From Arthrobacter sp. MN05-02 (GTDB taxonomy: Bacteria > Actinomycetota > Actinomycetes > Actinomycetales > Micrococcaceae): a stretch of DNA of 64,000 nt. How positions within the stretch are numbered: the first letter of the stretch is position 1; each line of letters begins with the position of its first letter. Shown one piece after another: positions 8,532 through 17,467 of the stretch. The DNA lies in the NCBI GenBank assembly GCA_004001285.1, contig AP018697.1, positions 124,001 through 188,000 of the forward strand, given 5' to 3'. Made by a program: the position numbers and the translations under genes. Under the pieces are notes generated by a model. It had not been told where the DNA came from, ran no database searches, and saw nothing but the letters and a program-made list of their open reading frames with translations.

Positions 8532-9295
8532 GCGACGATCACCTCCACATCGGAATCGGCGAGTGCATCCGCCAGGGTTCCCCGGGGTGCGCGGTCGGTG
8601 ATGAGTGCATCGATATCCTCCAGGTAGGCGAAGCTGATCAGGGATTCCTCGCTGAACTTCGACGAATCGGCCAGGAGCACTACGCGGCGTGCCGAGCGCA
8701 CGATCGAGGTCTTCACCGCCGCTTCGTCGACATCGGGCGTGCTGAGGCCGAAGCCCGCCGTGATGCCGTTCGCCCCGATGAAGGCGACGTCGGACCGCAG
8801 GCGGGCGAAGTGTGCGACGGTGCTGCTTCCCACGGCTGCGCTGGTCAGGGCTCGTACGCGTCCGCCCACGAGTTCGACGCTCAGACCCGCGCTGGAGACC
8901 AGTGCGGCGATGGGGACGGAATGGGTGACAACCGCCAGCCCGGGCCGCGCCTCGTCGACGAGCAGTTCCGCCAGGGCACCCGTGGTGCTGCCGGCGTCGA
9001 GCACGACGGCCCCCGTCGCAGGAGCCATGGCGAGCGCGGCCTCGGCGATGCGTCTCTTCTCGGGGGAGTGCTGGGCGGCCCGGCTCGACAGGCTCGGCTC
9101 GTTGGTGGTGGCGCCGCCGCCGGCGATCGCGCCGCCGTGGACCCGCCGGAGCACGCCGTCGTTCTCCAGGAGTGCGAGGTCCCTGCGGACCGTCTCCTTG
9201 GTGATGCCGAACCGCGAGGACAGACCCGCCACGGTGACGCGGCCGTCGGCGGAGACGAGGTTGCTGATCTGGCGATAGCGCTCTTCCGCGAACAT
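8528..9295 (-). CDS. fruR: DeoR/GlpR-family repressor of the fructose operon
   Basis: A 255-residue regulator. The N-terminal winged helix (about residues 5-55) has the DeoR signature SSRFGITKETVRRDLALLE. The C-terminal sugar-phosphate sensor domain includes the conserved DAGSTTGALAELL and a late ADSSKF segment. DeoR-type FruR proteins generally respond to fructose 1-phosphate or fructose 1,6-bisphosphate; here this is inferred from position, as the first gene of its own operon with GTGA overlap into fruK. It most likely represses from the repeats at 9341-9380. Confidence 0.9.
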   Translation of the reverse strand: MFAEERYRQISNLVSADGRVTVAGLSSRFGITKETVRRDLALLENDGVLRRVHGGAIAGGGATTNEPSLSSRAAQHSPEKRRIAEAALAMAPATGAVVLDAGSTTGALAELLVDEARPGLAVVTHSVPIAALVSSAGLSVELVGGRVRALTSAAVGSSTVAHFARLRSDVAFIGANGITAGFGLSTPDVDEAAVKTSIVRSARRVVLLADSSKFSEESLISFAYLEDIDALITDRAPRGTLADALADSDVEVIVA

Positions 9296-9340
9296 GAGGA
9301 CTCCGTCGTCTTCCGCTGGGACCTCGTCCCGGCGTGTGGC

Positions 9341-9388
9341 TTTGTGTTGGTTTGAGTGACTCTATCTTTGGTTGGGTGAGGAGGTCAA
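9341..9388 (-). promoter_or_regulatory. fru operon promoter with operator-like direct repeats
   Basis: Reading the minus strand, TTGACC (9388-9383) and TAGAGT (9364-9359) are separated by 18 bases, a good -35/-10 pair. Two related T/G-rich stretches read on the plus strand, TTTGTGTTGGTTTGAGTG (9341-9358) and TTTGGTTGGGTG (9367-9378), flank the -10. They resemble the T/G-rich direct-repeat sites bound by DeoR-family proteins. Transcription would start near 9352, giving a leader of about 57 bases. Confidence 0.6.
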
Positions 9389-9959
9389 GGGTTTCTCGAG
9401 CCGCCCAAAAGCAAACACAGATTAGGGGCCGATCGGCGGTCCGTGCGAGCCGTGTGTCATACGGTGCTGCGCTGATGGCGGTGACCATCGCCCCACCCGG
9501 AAGCGACCAACGGGGCCGGCGTTCCGCCGCCGAGGCGGGAGCCGCCGGCGACACCGTCCTGAATGGCGAAAGCAGGAATTGCACTCGGTGCAATAAAAGA
9601 AATCAGAAACCGATTCGCATTTGAAACTCCACCGGATCGGCTTCGCCGACAGGGGCCGGAATTTCCCGGCCGTTTCCCTCCGACCGGTGGTCGACGGGGT
9701 GCTCCGATCGTCATCGTTCTGCGCCTGGAAGCCCGGAATGCCGGGGATCTCGCCAGCGCGGACCCTGCTCGCGGACTCGGCATCGGTTTCGCAAAGATTC
9801 ACGCGGGGGTCTTGATAAGCCGGATTAATGAGGTGCTAGGATTGCACCCTAAGCATGCTGATGAAGTACAGTTGGAAAAAGTTGCACCCCGGTGCATCGG
9901 AACATTGGCCAGTCGCGCCGTCCTCGGACGGACGGCTGAAATCACTCAAGGAGCATCTT
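9389..9959. other. 570-bp intergenic region with repeated TTGCAC/GTGCAA palindromes
   Basis: No convincing gene is present; the short open frames here lack ribosome sites and actinobacterial codon bias. Two palindromes occur: TTGCACTCGGTGCAA (9579-9593, perfect six-base arms) and TTGCACCCCGGTGCA (9882-9896). A third related inverted pair is GGTGC (9832-9836) / GCACC (9844-9848). The local sequence around 9590-9620 and 9820-9900 is noticeably richer in A/T than the genes. These may be operators for the following GlsB/YeaQ gene. A TAAGCATGCT at 9850-9859 weakly resembles the AAGCCTRCTT motif found elsewhere. Confidence 0.4.
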
Positions 9960-10229
9960 ATGAGTTTCATCGGTTTTCTTATTCTCGGCCTCATCGCAGG
10001 CGCCCTCGCCAAGCTGATCATGCCCGGCAAGCAGGGCGGCGGCATCATCATGACGCTGATCCTCGGCGTGATCGGTGCCTTCCTCGGCGGCTGGATCGGT
10101 GGCAGCCTCCTCGGCGTGGACCTCGGCGGCACGTTCTCGCTGATGTCCATCCTCTTCGCCGTCATCGGTGCGCTGATCGTGCTCGTCATCTACGGCCTCG
10201 TCACCGGACGCCGCGGCTCGCGCGTCTAG
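9960..10229 (+). CDS. GlsB/YeaQ/YmgE-family stress response membrane protein
   Basis: An 89-residue, strongly hydrophobic protein with three membrane segments. Gly-rich repeats typical of the family are visible: LIAGALAKLIMPGKQGGG, then VIGAFLGGWIGG, and a last helix ending in the basic tail GRRGSRV. AAGGAG (9948-9953) precedes the ATG at 9960; an upstream in-frame ATG at 9855 would add a non-hydrophobic, unconserved stretch. Members are small transglycosylase-associated/stress proteins of the cytoplasmic membrane with unknown biochemical role. Monocistronic, closed by a hairpin at 10266. Confidence 0.88.
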   Translation: MSFIGFLILGLIAGALAKLIMPGKQGGGIIMTLILGVIGAFLGGWIGGSLLGVDLGGTFSLMSILFAVIGALIVLVIYGLVTGRRGSRV

Positions 10230-10265
10230 CAGGCAGCATCAGCTGAACCTCGGGGGAACGGCTGC

Positions 10266-10300
10266 CGAAGGGCGTCACCGTACAGCGGTGGCGCCCTTCG
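10266..10300 (+). terminator. Terminator after the GlsB/YeaQ gene
   Basis: CGAAGGGCGTCACCG (10266-10280) pairs with CGGTGGCGCCCTTCG (10286-10300) along 15 positions with one G-U pair and a five-base loop. Confidence 0.75.
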
Positions 10301-10422
10301 CCTGTCTGATCCTGTCGGCGTGGCACTGCCGGACGGAGCGATGCCAGGAGCAGAAAGTCCACCGACAGTGCCTGTGCCCACCTACACTCGACTCGCATCC
10401 ACCCAGCCGCGGAAGGACCATC

Positions 10423-11208
10423 ATGTTTGGCCGGAACAAGGAGAACCCAGCCGTCAAGGCTGCCAACGGGACGCTGTTCGACAAGGACGGCAACCCGAAG
10501 CCCGCGATCCTGCGCGGGATCGAACGCGCCCTGGACGTCCAGCGGCCTCTGATCCTCTCCAACCTCGACCGGCTCCGCCGTCGTCACCCCGACGCCGCAC
10601 CGACGGAACTGGCCCGCCTGCTCGAGCGCGACTACCTGAGGGCGACGACGGCCGCGGGCGCTGCCGTCGGGGCGACAGCGGCCGTCCCCGCCGTCGGGAC
10701 CCTGGCCTCCCTCGGACTCTCGGCAGCCGCGACCGTCGGCTTCCTCGAGGCCACGGCACTGTATGCCGAGTCCATCGCCGAACTGCACGGGGTCAAGACC
10801 GACGATCCGGAGCGCTCGCGCGCGATGGTCATGGCGATCCTGATGGGCGAGGAGGGCACGGCGCTGATGCGTTCCATCCTCGGTGCGTCCGCGGGACAGG
10901 GGGCCCCCCAGTACTGGGGGCAGCTGGTCAACAAGTCCGCACCGACCTCGCTCGTCAAGACGGTTACCGGGTCCATCCGTCGGCGCTTCCTCAAGAAGTT
11001 CCTCGCCAAGCAGGGCGGATTCATGCTCGGACGCGCCCTGCCCTTCGGCGCTGGGGCCGTGATCGGCGGTACCGGCAACCACCTCATGGGCAAGGCCGTC
11101 ATCCGCACCACCCGCGAGGCCTTCGGTCCGTTGCCGCAGACCATCCCGGGCGAGCTGGCCGATGTGCTGCAGTTGCCCCGGCAGGGAGGCGACCAGAAGC
11201 GGGCCTGA
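10423..11208 (+). CDS. Hypothetical protein with a glycine/alanine-rich hydrophobic core
   Basis: A 261-residue protein. The ATG at 10423 has GGAAGGA (10411-10417); upstream in-frame ATGs lack a ribosome site. The N-terminal 80 residues are charged and helical (ENPAVKAANGTLFDKDGNPKP begins the conserved-looking part). They are followed by a long Ala/Gly/Thr hydrophobic stretch (about 70-115) that could span or associate with the membrane, and a second near 195-220 (FGAGAVIGG). No catalytic motif is evident. It resembles uncharacterised actinobacterial proteins; I cannot name a family with confidence. Confidence 0.65.
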   Translation: MFGRNKENPAVKAANGTLFDKDGNPKPAILRGIERALDVQRPLILSNLDRLRRRHPDAAPTELARLLERDYLRATTAAGAAVGATAAVPAVGTLASLGLSAAATVGFLEATALYAESIAELHGVKTDDPERSRAMVMAILMGEEGTALMRSILGASAGQGAPQYWGQLVNKSAPTSLVKTVTGSIRRRFLKKFLAKQGGFMLGRALPFGAGAVIGGTGNHLMGKAVIRTTREAFGPLPQTIPGELADVLQLPRQGGDQKRA

Positions 11209-11264
11209 TCGCGGCATCCCGTCGCGGTGCATTCCGGGGGGTGCGGGCCGGCAGCCGGATGGGC

Positions 11265-12524
11265 CTACCCGAAGATCGCGTGGGCGATGGCGAAGATGAG
11301 CAGGCCCGCCAGCGAACCGACCACCGTGCCGTTGATGCGGATGAACTGCAGGTCCTTCCCGACCTGCAGTTCGATCTTCCGCGAGGTCTCCTCCGCGTCC
11401 CAGCGCCCCACCGTCTCCGAGATGACACCGGCGATCTCGCTGCGGTAGGTGCGCACGGCATAGGAGGCGCCGTCCGCGACCCAGCGGTTCACCTTCCCCG
11501 CCAGTTCGGCGTCGTTCGCCAGGCGCGAGCCGAAGTCGCGCACTGCCGCCTTGAAGTTCGACGTCAGCTCGCTGTCCGGGTCGTTCACGGCCTCGAGGAG
11601 GGCGTTCTTGATGGTCGCCCAGGTGCGGGCCGTCAGGTCGCGGACGCGGGGGTCGTCGAGCAGCTGGCCCTTGATCTCCTCGGCCTTGGCGATCGTCTCG
11701 GGTTTGTGCTGCAGATCCTGTGCGAGGTCGCGGAGGTACTTGTCGATCGCGAGGCGGACGTCGTGCTGCTGGTCGTCCTGCACCGCCCGGATGAACTTGG
11801 AGAGTTCCGCGTGCACGCGGTCCCCGACGACGCCGTCGACCAGGCGCGGCACCCAGGTGGGGGAACGCTGCGCGACCACCCGCGTCACCACGGCGTAGTT
11901 CGCGTCCACCCAGTCGCCGGCGCGGTCCACCAGCAGGTCCACGAGGCGGTGGTGGTGTCCCTCGGCGAAGATGCGTTCCGCGATGCTGCCGATGGGCGGT
12001 CCCCATGGTGGCTCGAGCAGATGCCTGCGGACCATGGACTCGATCACGCCCTGGACGGCGTCGTCGTCGAGGACGGTGAACATCCCCCGGATGAGGGCCG
12101 CGCCCTCGACGGCCACGCGGTCGGCGCTTTCGGGCTTCTCCAGCCAGGTGCCGGCCTTCTGGGCTATCCGGGCGGAATCGAGCTTGGCGCGCACCACGTC
12201 CTCGGAGAGGAAGTTCTCCTCGACGAACTGGCCGAGTGACTCGCCGATCTGGTCCTTCTTCCGCGGGATGATCGCGGTATGGGGGATCTTCAGCCCCAGC
12301 GGGTGCTTGAACAGGGCCGTGACGGCGAACCAGTCGGCCAGGGCACCCACCATGCCGCCCTCGGCCGCGGCCCGGACGTACTGGAGCCAGGGATAGGCGT
12401 CCTGCAGGGCGAAGGCCACCACGAAGATGACGGCCATGACCGCCAGCAACCCGGTCGCCAGGAGCTTCATGCGTCGGAGGGCGGCCGCCCGCTCCGTGTC
12501 GGTGCCGGTCATCTGAGCATTCAC
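11265..12524 (-). CDS. DUF445 family membrane protein
   Basis: A 419-residue protein with one N-terminal membrane helix pair (about 22-60, including the conserved AAAEGGMVGALADWFAVTALF), a long helical cytoplasmic region, and a C-terminal helix (VGSLAGLLIFAIAHAIFG). This is the layout of the DUF445/YjiN-YheB family, whose function is unknown. Two starts are possible. The GTG at 12524 is chosen because a TAGACT hexamer (12537-12532, minus) lies seven bases upstream, as expected for a leaderless mRNA. An ATG at 12512 has GGGAG 13 bases away. Convergent with the upstream hypothetical gene. Confidence 0.88.
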   Translation of the reverse strand: MNAQMTGTDTERAAALRRMKLLATGLLAVMAVIFVVAFALQDAYPWLQYVRAAAEGGMVGALADWFAVTALFKHPLGLKIPHTAIIPRKKDQIGESLGQFVEENFLSEDVVRAKLDSARIAQKAGTWLEKPESADRVAVEGAALIRGMFTVLDDDAVQGVIESMVRRHLLEPPWGPPIGSIAERIFAEGHHHRLVDLLVDRAGDWVDANYAVVTRVVAQRSPTWVPRLVDGVVGDRVHAELSKFIRAVQDDQQHDVRLAIDKYLRDLAQDLQHKPETIAKAEEIKGQLLDDPRVRDLTARTWATIKNALLEAVNDPDSELTSNFKAAVRDFGSRLANDAELAGKVNRWVADGASYAVRTYRSEIAGVISETVGRWDAEETSRKIELQVGKDLQFIRINGTVVGSLAGLLIFAIAHAIFG

Positions 12525-12642
12525 GCTCCCGAGTCTATCGAGGCCGTCCCGGCGGGCACCGCGGTCCCCGCATCCGTGGTGCACCGATCCGGTGGTCCCG
12601 TACCGTGTTAGGGACACCACCGACGACTCGAAGGGACGGTCC

Positions 12643-13509
12643 GTGCCTCCTGTGATCTTCGCCCACCGCGGCAGTAGCGGCACCTACGCGGAGCACACGA
12701 GAGCCGCCTATCTGCAGGCTCTCGCGGACGGCGCCGACGGCGTGGAGTGCGATGTGCACCTGAGCCAGGACGGCCAGCTGGTGTGCATCCACGACACCAC
12801 GCTGGATCGCACCACGAGCGGCTCGGGCGACGTCGCCGACTTCACCCTCGAGGAACTGCGCCGGCTCGATGCCTTCTCCTGGAAGGGGGCGAGCGTCCCT
12901 GCGGAGTTCGGTGACGAGACCGACCAGTTCCTCTCCTTCGCGGACCTGCTGCTCCTGCTGCGCCGTGCGGGCCGCCCGATCCGGCTCGCCGTCGAACTGA
13001 AGCATCCGAGTCCGTTCGGACTGCGGCTGGAGGAAGCTCTGATCGCCTTCCTCATGGACGAGGGCTGGGACCCGGAATCCTCGATGCTCGGCAGCATCGA
13101 GGTCAGCTTCATGAGCTTCAATCCCGACTCCATGCGGCAGCTGGCGGAATCGGTGCCCCATCACCTGTTGTGCCAGCTCGTCTCCGACATCCGGCCGAAG
13201 GAGGTCCGTGACGCGTTGCGTCTCGGTTCGATCGCCGAGGGGGCCCTGATCAACCTGCTGCACAGGGCACTGAAGGAGGGCGAGGCGCTGATCGACCACC
13301 AGGAGGTCGGGATGGCCGGCCCGGGCATGAGATACATCCGTGCCCACACCGAGCGGGTGCGCCGCTGGATCCAGGAGGGTGTGATCGTGAGGGCATGGAC
13401 GGTCAACAGGGTCGAGGATGCCCTGTTCCTCGCCGAGCTGGGCGTGCAGGAGATGACCACCGACTACCCGGCGCGGATACGCTCCGCTTTCCGGAGCAAC
13501 GGCGAGTAA
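12643..13509 (+). CDS. Glycerophosphodiester phosphodiesterase
   Basis: A 288-residue GDPD-family enzyme that hydrolyses glycerophosphodiesters to glycerol 3-phosphate and an alcohol. The GTG at 12643 has AAGGGA at 12631-12636. It shows the family's N-terminal FAHRGSSGTYAEHT, where His-Arg and the later Glu coordinate metal, then GVECDVHLSQDGQLVCIHD with the metal-binding Glu/Asp and catalytic His, AVELKHP, and the C-terminal AWTVN. There is no signal peptide, so it is probably cytosolic. It is followed 36 bases later by the GH15 gene on the same strand. Confidence 0.93.
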   Translation: MPPVIFAHRGSSGTYAEHTRAAYLQALADGADGVECDVHLSQDGQLVCIHDTTLDRTTSGSGDVADFTLEELRRLDAFSWKGASVPAEFGDETDQFLSFADLLLLLRRAGRPIRLAVELKHPSPFGLRLEEALIAFLMDEGWDPESSMLGSIEVSFMSFNPDSMRQLAESVPHHLLCQLVSDIRPKEVRDALRLGSIAEGALINLLHRALKEGEALIDHQEVGMAGPGMRYIRAHTERVRRWIQEGVIVRAWTVNRVEDALFLAELGVQEMTTDYPARIRSAFRSNGE

Positions 13510-13545
13510 TAACCCCACCCCGGGGCGCTGTGGTTGAGTGGGGGG

Positions 13546-15360
13546 ATGCAATCACCGATCGAGGATTACGCACTCGTCTCCGACCTCCACACCGGTGCGC
13601 TCATCTCCCGCGACGGCAGCGTGGACTGGCTCTGCCTGCCCCGGTTCGACTCCGAATCGGTGTTCGCCGCGATGCTCGGCACCCCGGAGCACGGCCGCTG
13701 GCTCGTGGCACCCTCGTCCGCCGGGGCGGAGGTGGTGGAGCGCAGCTACATCTCCTCGACCTTCGTCCTCCAGACCCACTGGAAGACGCCCGAGGGTGAG
13801 GTGCTGGTCACCGATTTCATGCCGGTCACGGACCGCCGGGCCAACCTCGTGCGGCGCGTCCAGGGCCTCCGCGGCACGGTGACGATGCGCCAGGAACTGG
13901 AGATCCGCTTCGGGTACGGCGATATCGTCCCGTGGGTCAGCCAGGGGACGGACGACGGCGTCCCGGTGCTCCTGGCCATCGCCGGGCCCGACGCACTGCT
14001 GCTGCGGGGACCGCGGCTCCGGGCCTCGGACCATCGCCATGAGGGCACGTTCGACGTGGCCGAGGGCGACGTCGTCGACCTCGAACTCGTCTGGTACCCT
14101 TCCCACCGCGACAAGCCGCCCGCCCGCGATGTCGATGACGCCCTCGACAGCACCATCAGCTACTGGCGCGCGTGGGGCGCGAGCTACCCGAACGACGGCG
14201 AGTACGCCGACGCCGTGCAGCGCTCGCTCCTCGTGCTGCGCGCGCTCACGCACGAGGACACCGGCGGCATCGTTGCCGCTCCGACGACGTCGCTGCCCGA
14301 GCAGTTCGGCGGCTCCCGCAACTGGGACTACCGCTTCTGCTGGCTCCGCGATGCGGCGCTCACCCTCGAGGCCATGATGACGCACGGCTACGCGGAGGAG
14401 GCCCTGGGCTGGCGCAACTGGCTGCTGAGGGCGGTGGCGGGAGACCCCGAGGACCTGCAGATCATGTACGGGCTGGCCGGTGAACGGTACCTGCCGGAAC
14501 GCGAGCTCGACCACCTGCCGGGCTACGCCGACTCGGCTCCCGTGCGCGTGGGAAACGGCGCGGTGAAGCAGTACCAGGCCGACGTGGTCGGCGAGGTCAT
14601 GGTGGCGCTGGAGAAACTGCGCGGGCACGGCACCACGGAGGACAGCTTCTCCTGGCCGCTGCAGCGCGCACTCCTGGGTTTCGCCGAGAAGCACCTCCAC
14701 GACCGCGACCACGGCATCTGGGAGATGCGCGGAGATCAGCAGTACTTCACGCATTCACGCGTGATGATGTGGGCGGCGTTCGACTGCGCCGTGCGCGCCG
14801 TGCGTGACCACGGGCTGAGCGGACCGCAGGAGAGGTGGACGGCGATCCGGGACGAACTGCGCGCGGAGATCCTGGAGCGGGGCTTCCGCGCCGACCTGAA
14901 CTCCTTCACCCAGGTGTACGGCGGCACGGAGGTGGACGCCTCGCTGCTGCAGTTGCCGCAGGTGGGGTTCCTCGAGTACGACGATCCGGCCATGCTCGGT
15001 ACCGTGGCGCGCATCGAACAGGACCTGCTGAACGGGCAGGGCCTGCTGCTGCGCTACCGGACGCACAACTCCGACGACGGCCTGGAACCGGGCGAGCACC
15101 CGTTCCTCGCCTGCTCCTTCTGGCTCGTCGAGCAGTACGCGCACAGCGGCAGGCTGGGCGAGGCGAAGCAGCTCATGGACCAGCTGGTCGGCTACTCGAA
15201 CGAGCTCGGCCTGCTGTCCGAGGAGTACGACGCCGTGCACGACCGCATGGCCGGCAACTTCCCGCAGGCCTTCTCGCACCTCGCCCTCGTACGGGCGGCC
15301 GACGCCCTGCAGATGGCCGGCGGCGAGGCCGGGTCCCACGAGTCGATGGCCCGGGAGTAG
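13546..15360 (+). CDS. Glycoside hydrolase family 15 (glucoamylase/trehalase type)
   Basis: A 604-residue cytosolic GH15 protein. The beta-sandwich N-terminus starts at IEDYALVSDLHTGALISRDGSVDWLCLPRFDS, a classic GH15 opening (quoted in part). The (alpha/alpha)6 barrel begins near residue 235 with GGIVAAPTTSLPE and RNWDYRFCWLRDAALTLEA. The second catalytic carboxylate lies in EHPFLACSFWLVEQY. Actinobacterial cytosolic members hydrolyse trehalose or alpha-glucans; the substrate cannot be fixed here. The ATG at 13546 sits behind a G-run (GTGGGGGG); an ATG four codons earlier is less well placed. Confidence 0.93.
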   Translation: MQSPIEDYALVSDLHTGALISRDGSVDWLCLPRFDSESVFAAMLGTPEHGRWLVAPSSAGAEVVERSYISSTFVLQTHWKTPEGEVLVTDFMPVTDRRANLVRRVQGLRGTVTMRQELEIRFGYGDIVPWVSQGTDDGVPVLLAIAGPDALLLRGPRLRASDHRHEGTFDVAEGDVVDLELVWYPSHRDKPPARDVDDALDSTISYWRAWGASYPNDGEYADAVQRSLLVLRALTHEDTGGIVAAPTTSLPEQFGGSRNWDYRFCWLRDAALTLEAMMTHGYAEEALGWRNWLLRAVAGDPEDLQIMYGLAGERYLPERELDHLPGYADSAPVRVGNGAVKQYQADVVGEVMVALEKLRGHGTTEDSFSWPLQRALLGFAEKHLHDRDHGIWEMRGDQQYFTHSRVMMWAAFDCAVRAVRDHGLSGPQERWTAIRDELRAEILERGFRADLNSFTQVYGGTEVDASLLQLPQVGFLEYDDPAMLGTVARIEQDLLNGQGLLLRYRTHNSDDGLEPGEHPFLACSFWLVEQYAHSGRLGEAKQLMDQLVGYSNELGLLSEEYDAVHDRMAGNFPQAFSHLALVRAADALQMAGGEAGSHESMARE

Positions 15361-15396
15361 CCCAGACCATCGACCGCGGTTCGTCGTCGTCCCGGA

Positions 15397-16587
15397 TCAG
15401 ACCGAGACGCCCTGCGGCTTCAGGACCACCTTGATGGCCCCGTCGGTCTTCTTCTGGAAGTTCCGGTAGGCGGCCGGCGCCTCGTCGATCGAGACCTCGT
15501 GCGTCATGAGGTCGGTGACGCCCAGCGGATCCGAGGACTCCTCGACGATGGGCAGGAGCTCGTCCGTCCAGCGGCGCACGTTGCACTGGCCCATGCGGAA
15601 CTGGATCTGCTTGTCGAACATGCTTAGCATCGGCATGGGTGTGGCCGACCCGCCGTAGACACCGCTGAGAGACACCGTGCCACCGCGCCGGACGGCGTCG
15701 ATCGCCGAGTGCAGGACGGCCACGCGGTCACTGCCCCCGGTCTCCATGACCTTCTGCGCCAGCTTGTCGGGGAGGATCCCGACGGCGTTCTGAGCGAAGG
15801 CCCCGACGGGTGAGCCGTGGGCCTCCATGCCCACGGCGTCCACGATGGCGTCCGGGCCGCGACCGTTGGTCATGCTGCGCAGCTCCTCCGCCGTGTCCTT
15901 CGTGAAGTCGACGGTCTCGATGCCGTGGCGCTTGGCCATCGCACGGCGTTCGGGGACCGGTTCGACGGCGATCACGCGGTGGCCGAGGTACTTGCCGATG
16001 CGGCCGGCGAACTGCCCCACGGGACCGAGTCCGTACACGGCGAGCACGCCGTCCTTCGGGACGTCCGCGTACTGCACGCCCTGCCAGGCGGTGGGGAGGA
16101 TGTCCGAGAGGTAGAGGTAGCGCTCGTCGGGCAGGTCTTGTCCGACCTTGACGGGTCCGTAGTCGGCGAACGGCACGCGCAGGTATTCGGCCTGCCCGCC
16201 CGGGACCGACCCGTAGAGTTCCGAGAACCCGAACAGTGCGGCTCCCGAACCCGCCGAGTGCACCTGCGTGGTCTCGCACTGCGACTGCAGGCCCCGCGTG
16301 CACATGAAGCAGTAGCCGCAGGAGATGTTGAACGGCACCACCACGCGGTCACCGACCTTGAGGTTGGTGACGCCCGCGCCGACCTCCTCGACGATGCCCA
16401 TGGGCTCGTGCCCGAGGACGTCCCCCTTGTGCATGTACGGGCCGAGGACCTCGTAGAGGTGGAGGTCCGAGCCGCAGATCGCCGTCGAGGTGATCCTGAT
16501 GATCGCGTCCGTGGGCTCCTGGATCGTGGGGTCGGGGACGTTCTCCACGCTGACGTTGCGCTTGCCCTGCCATGTCACTGCCTTCAT
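15397..16587 (-). CDS. Zinc-dependent alcohol dehydrogenase (formaldehyde dehydrogenase-like)
   Basis: A 396-residue medium-chain dehydrogenase. Catalytic zinc ligands are in AICGSDLHLYE and GHEPMGIVEEVG. The structural zinc loop is CGYCFMCTRGLQSQC with four cysteines. The Rossmann motif is YGLGPVGQFAGRIG. The long loop and MGQCNVRRWTDELL near the C-terminus resemble the glutathione-independent formaldehyde dehydrogenase group. AGGAGGAGC precedes the ATG. The palindromic motif at 16601-16616 adjoins this ribosome site, suggesting stress-linked control. It is the only gene of its transcript. Confidence 0.93.
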   Translation of the reverse strand: MKAVTWQGKRNVSVENVPDPTIQEPTDAIIRITSTAICGSDLHLYEVLGPYMHKGDVLGHEPMGIVEEVGAGVTNLKVGDRVVVPFNISCGYCFMCTRGLQSQCETTQVHSAGSGAALFGFSELYGSVPGGQAEYLRVPFADYGPVKVGQDLPDERYLYLSDILPTAWQGVQYADVPKDGVLAVYGLGPVGQFAGRIGKYLGHRVIAVEPVPERRAMAKRHGIETVDFTKDTAEELRSMTNGRGPDAIVDAVGMEAHGSPVGAFAQNAVGILPDKLAQKVMETGGSDRVAVLHSAIDAVRRGGTVSLSGVYGGSATPMPMLSMFDKQIQFRMGQCNVRRWTDELLPIVEESSDPLGVTDLMTHEVSIDEAPAAYRNFQKKTDGAIKVVLKPQGVSV

Positions 16588-16600
16588 AGCGCTCCTCCTG

Positions 16601-16616
16601 GGTAGTAAGTAGGCTT
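16601..16616 (-). promoter_or_regulatory. AAGCCTRCTT palindromic motif, copy 1
   Basis: The minus strand reads AAGCCTACTTACTACC, directly before the alcohol dehydrogenase ribosome site. The same core occurs at 31716-31733 and 56041-56056, upstream of two stress-type genes. Confidence 0.4.
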
Positions 16617-16684
16617 TCCTTTCCTACTCTGCACCCGTTCGACACGAATGGGAAGCCGGTCCGCCCGTCACCTAGCCTTGACGA

Positions 16685-17467
16685 GTGGTGCTCTTCCAAT
16701 CCCCCGCGGTGCGCGTCGCCCTGTCCGTGGCCATCGCGACCGGGCTCTACGGACTCTCGTTCGGCGCCTTGTCCGTGGCCGCGGGTCTCGATCTCCTGCA
16801 GACCATGGCGCTGAGCCTGCTGCTGTTCAGCGGCGGCTCCCAGTTCGCCTTCATCGGCGTGATCGCCGGCGGGGGGAGCGGGATCTCGGCGATGTCCGCG
16901 GCGGCCCTGCTCGGGATCCGCAACGGGGTGTACGGGATGCAGGTCAACGTGCTGCTGCGTCCCTCGCGCTGGCGGAGACTGGCGGCGGCACACGTCACCA
17001 TCGACGAGTCCGTGGCCACGGCCACGGGCCAGACCGATCCGGCCGAGCAGCGCCGCGGCTTCTGGGCGGCGGGTATCGGCGTCTTCGTGCTGTGGAACCT
17101 GTTCACCCTCGGGGGTGCGCTCGCGGGCAACGCCATGGGTGATCCTGCCCGGTGGGGGCTCGACGGCGCGGCGGTCGCCGCCTTCCTCGGCCTGCTCTGG
17201 CCCCGGATCCGGGCCCGGGAGCCGGCGGCGATCGCCGTCGTCTGCGCCGTGGTGACGCTCCTCGCCGTCCCGTTCGTTCCACCCGGCGTCCCGATCCTGA
17301 TCGCGGCCGTCATGGCTGCGGTCCTGGGACTCGCGGGTCTCGGACCGGCGACCGAGGGCCTGGGGCCCGACGTCGAGCCCTACCCCTCCGGGTCGGGCGG
17401 CGACGCGACGGCCCCGGGGTCGGGGGCCCCGGGGAGACGCACCCGTGGCCGCGGAGCCGGCGCATGA
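16685..17467 (+). CDS. azlC: AzlC family branched-chain amino acid exporter, large subunit
   Basis: A 260-residue integral membrane protein with the AzlC hallmark LYGLSFGALSVAAGL, LFSGGSQFAFIGV and AALLGIRNGVYGM. With AzlD it forms a two-component exporter for branched-chain amino acids or related hydrophobic compounds. The C-terminal 45 residues are an extra Gly/Pro/Ser/Arg-rich tail not expected in the family. The GTG at 16685 has no ribosome site but a TAGCCT hexamer six bases upstream (16673-16678), suggesting a leaderless transcript. Its stop overlaps azlD by ATGA. Confidence 0.93.
   Translation: MVLFQSPAVRVALSVAIATGLYGLSFGALSVAAGLDLLQTMALSLLLFSGGSQFAFIGVIAGGGSGISAMSAAALLGIRNGVYGMQVNVLLRPSRWRRLAAAHVTIDESVATATGQTDPAEQRRGFWAAGIGVFVLWNLFTLGGALAGNAMGDPARWGLDGAAVAAFLGLLWPRIRAREPAAIAVVCAVVTLLAVPFVPPGVPILIAAVMAAVLGLAGLGPATEGLGPDVEPYPSGSGGDATAPGSGAPGRRTRGRGAGA

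Noticed and set aside
7509..9593. fruK frame extending upstream across the regulator to give a 694-codon protein
   Set aside because: The upstream part is an out-of-frame reading of the DeoR gene; GTG at 8531 overlaps its stop and opens a canonical PfkB protein.
9422..9815. Short open frames on both strands of the region before the GlsB/YeaQ gene
   Set aside because: No ribosome sites, no recognisable domains, and poor codon bias.
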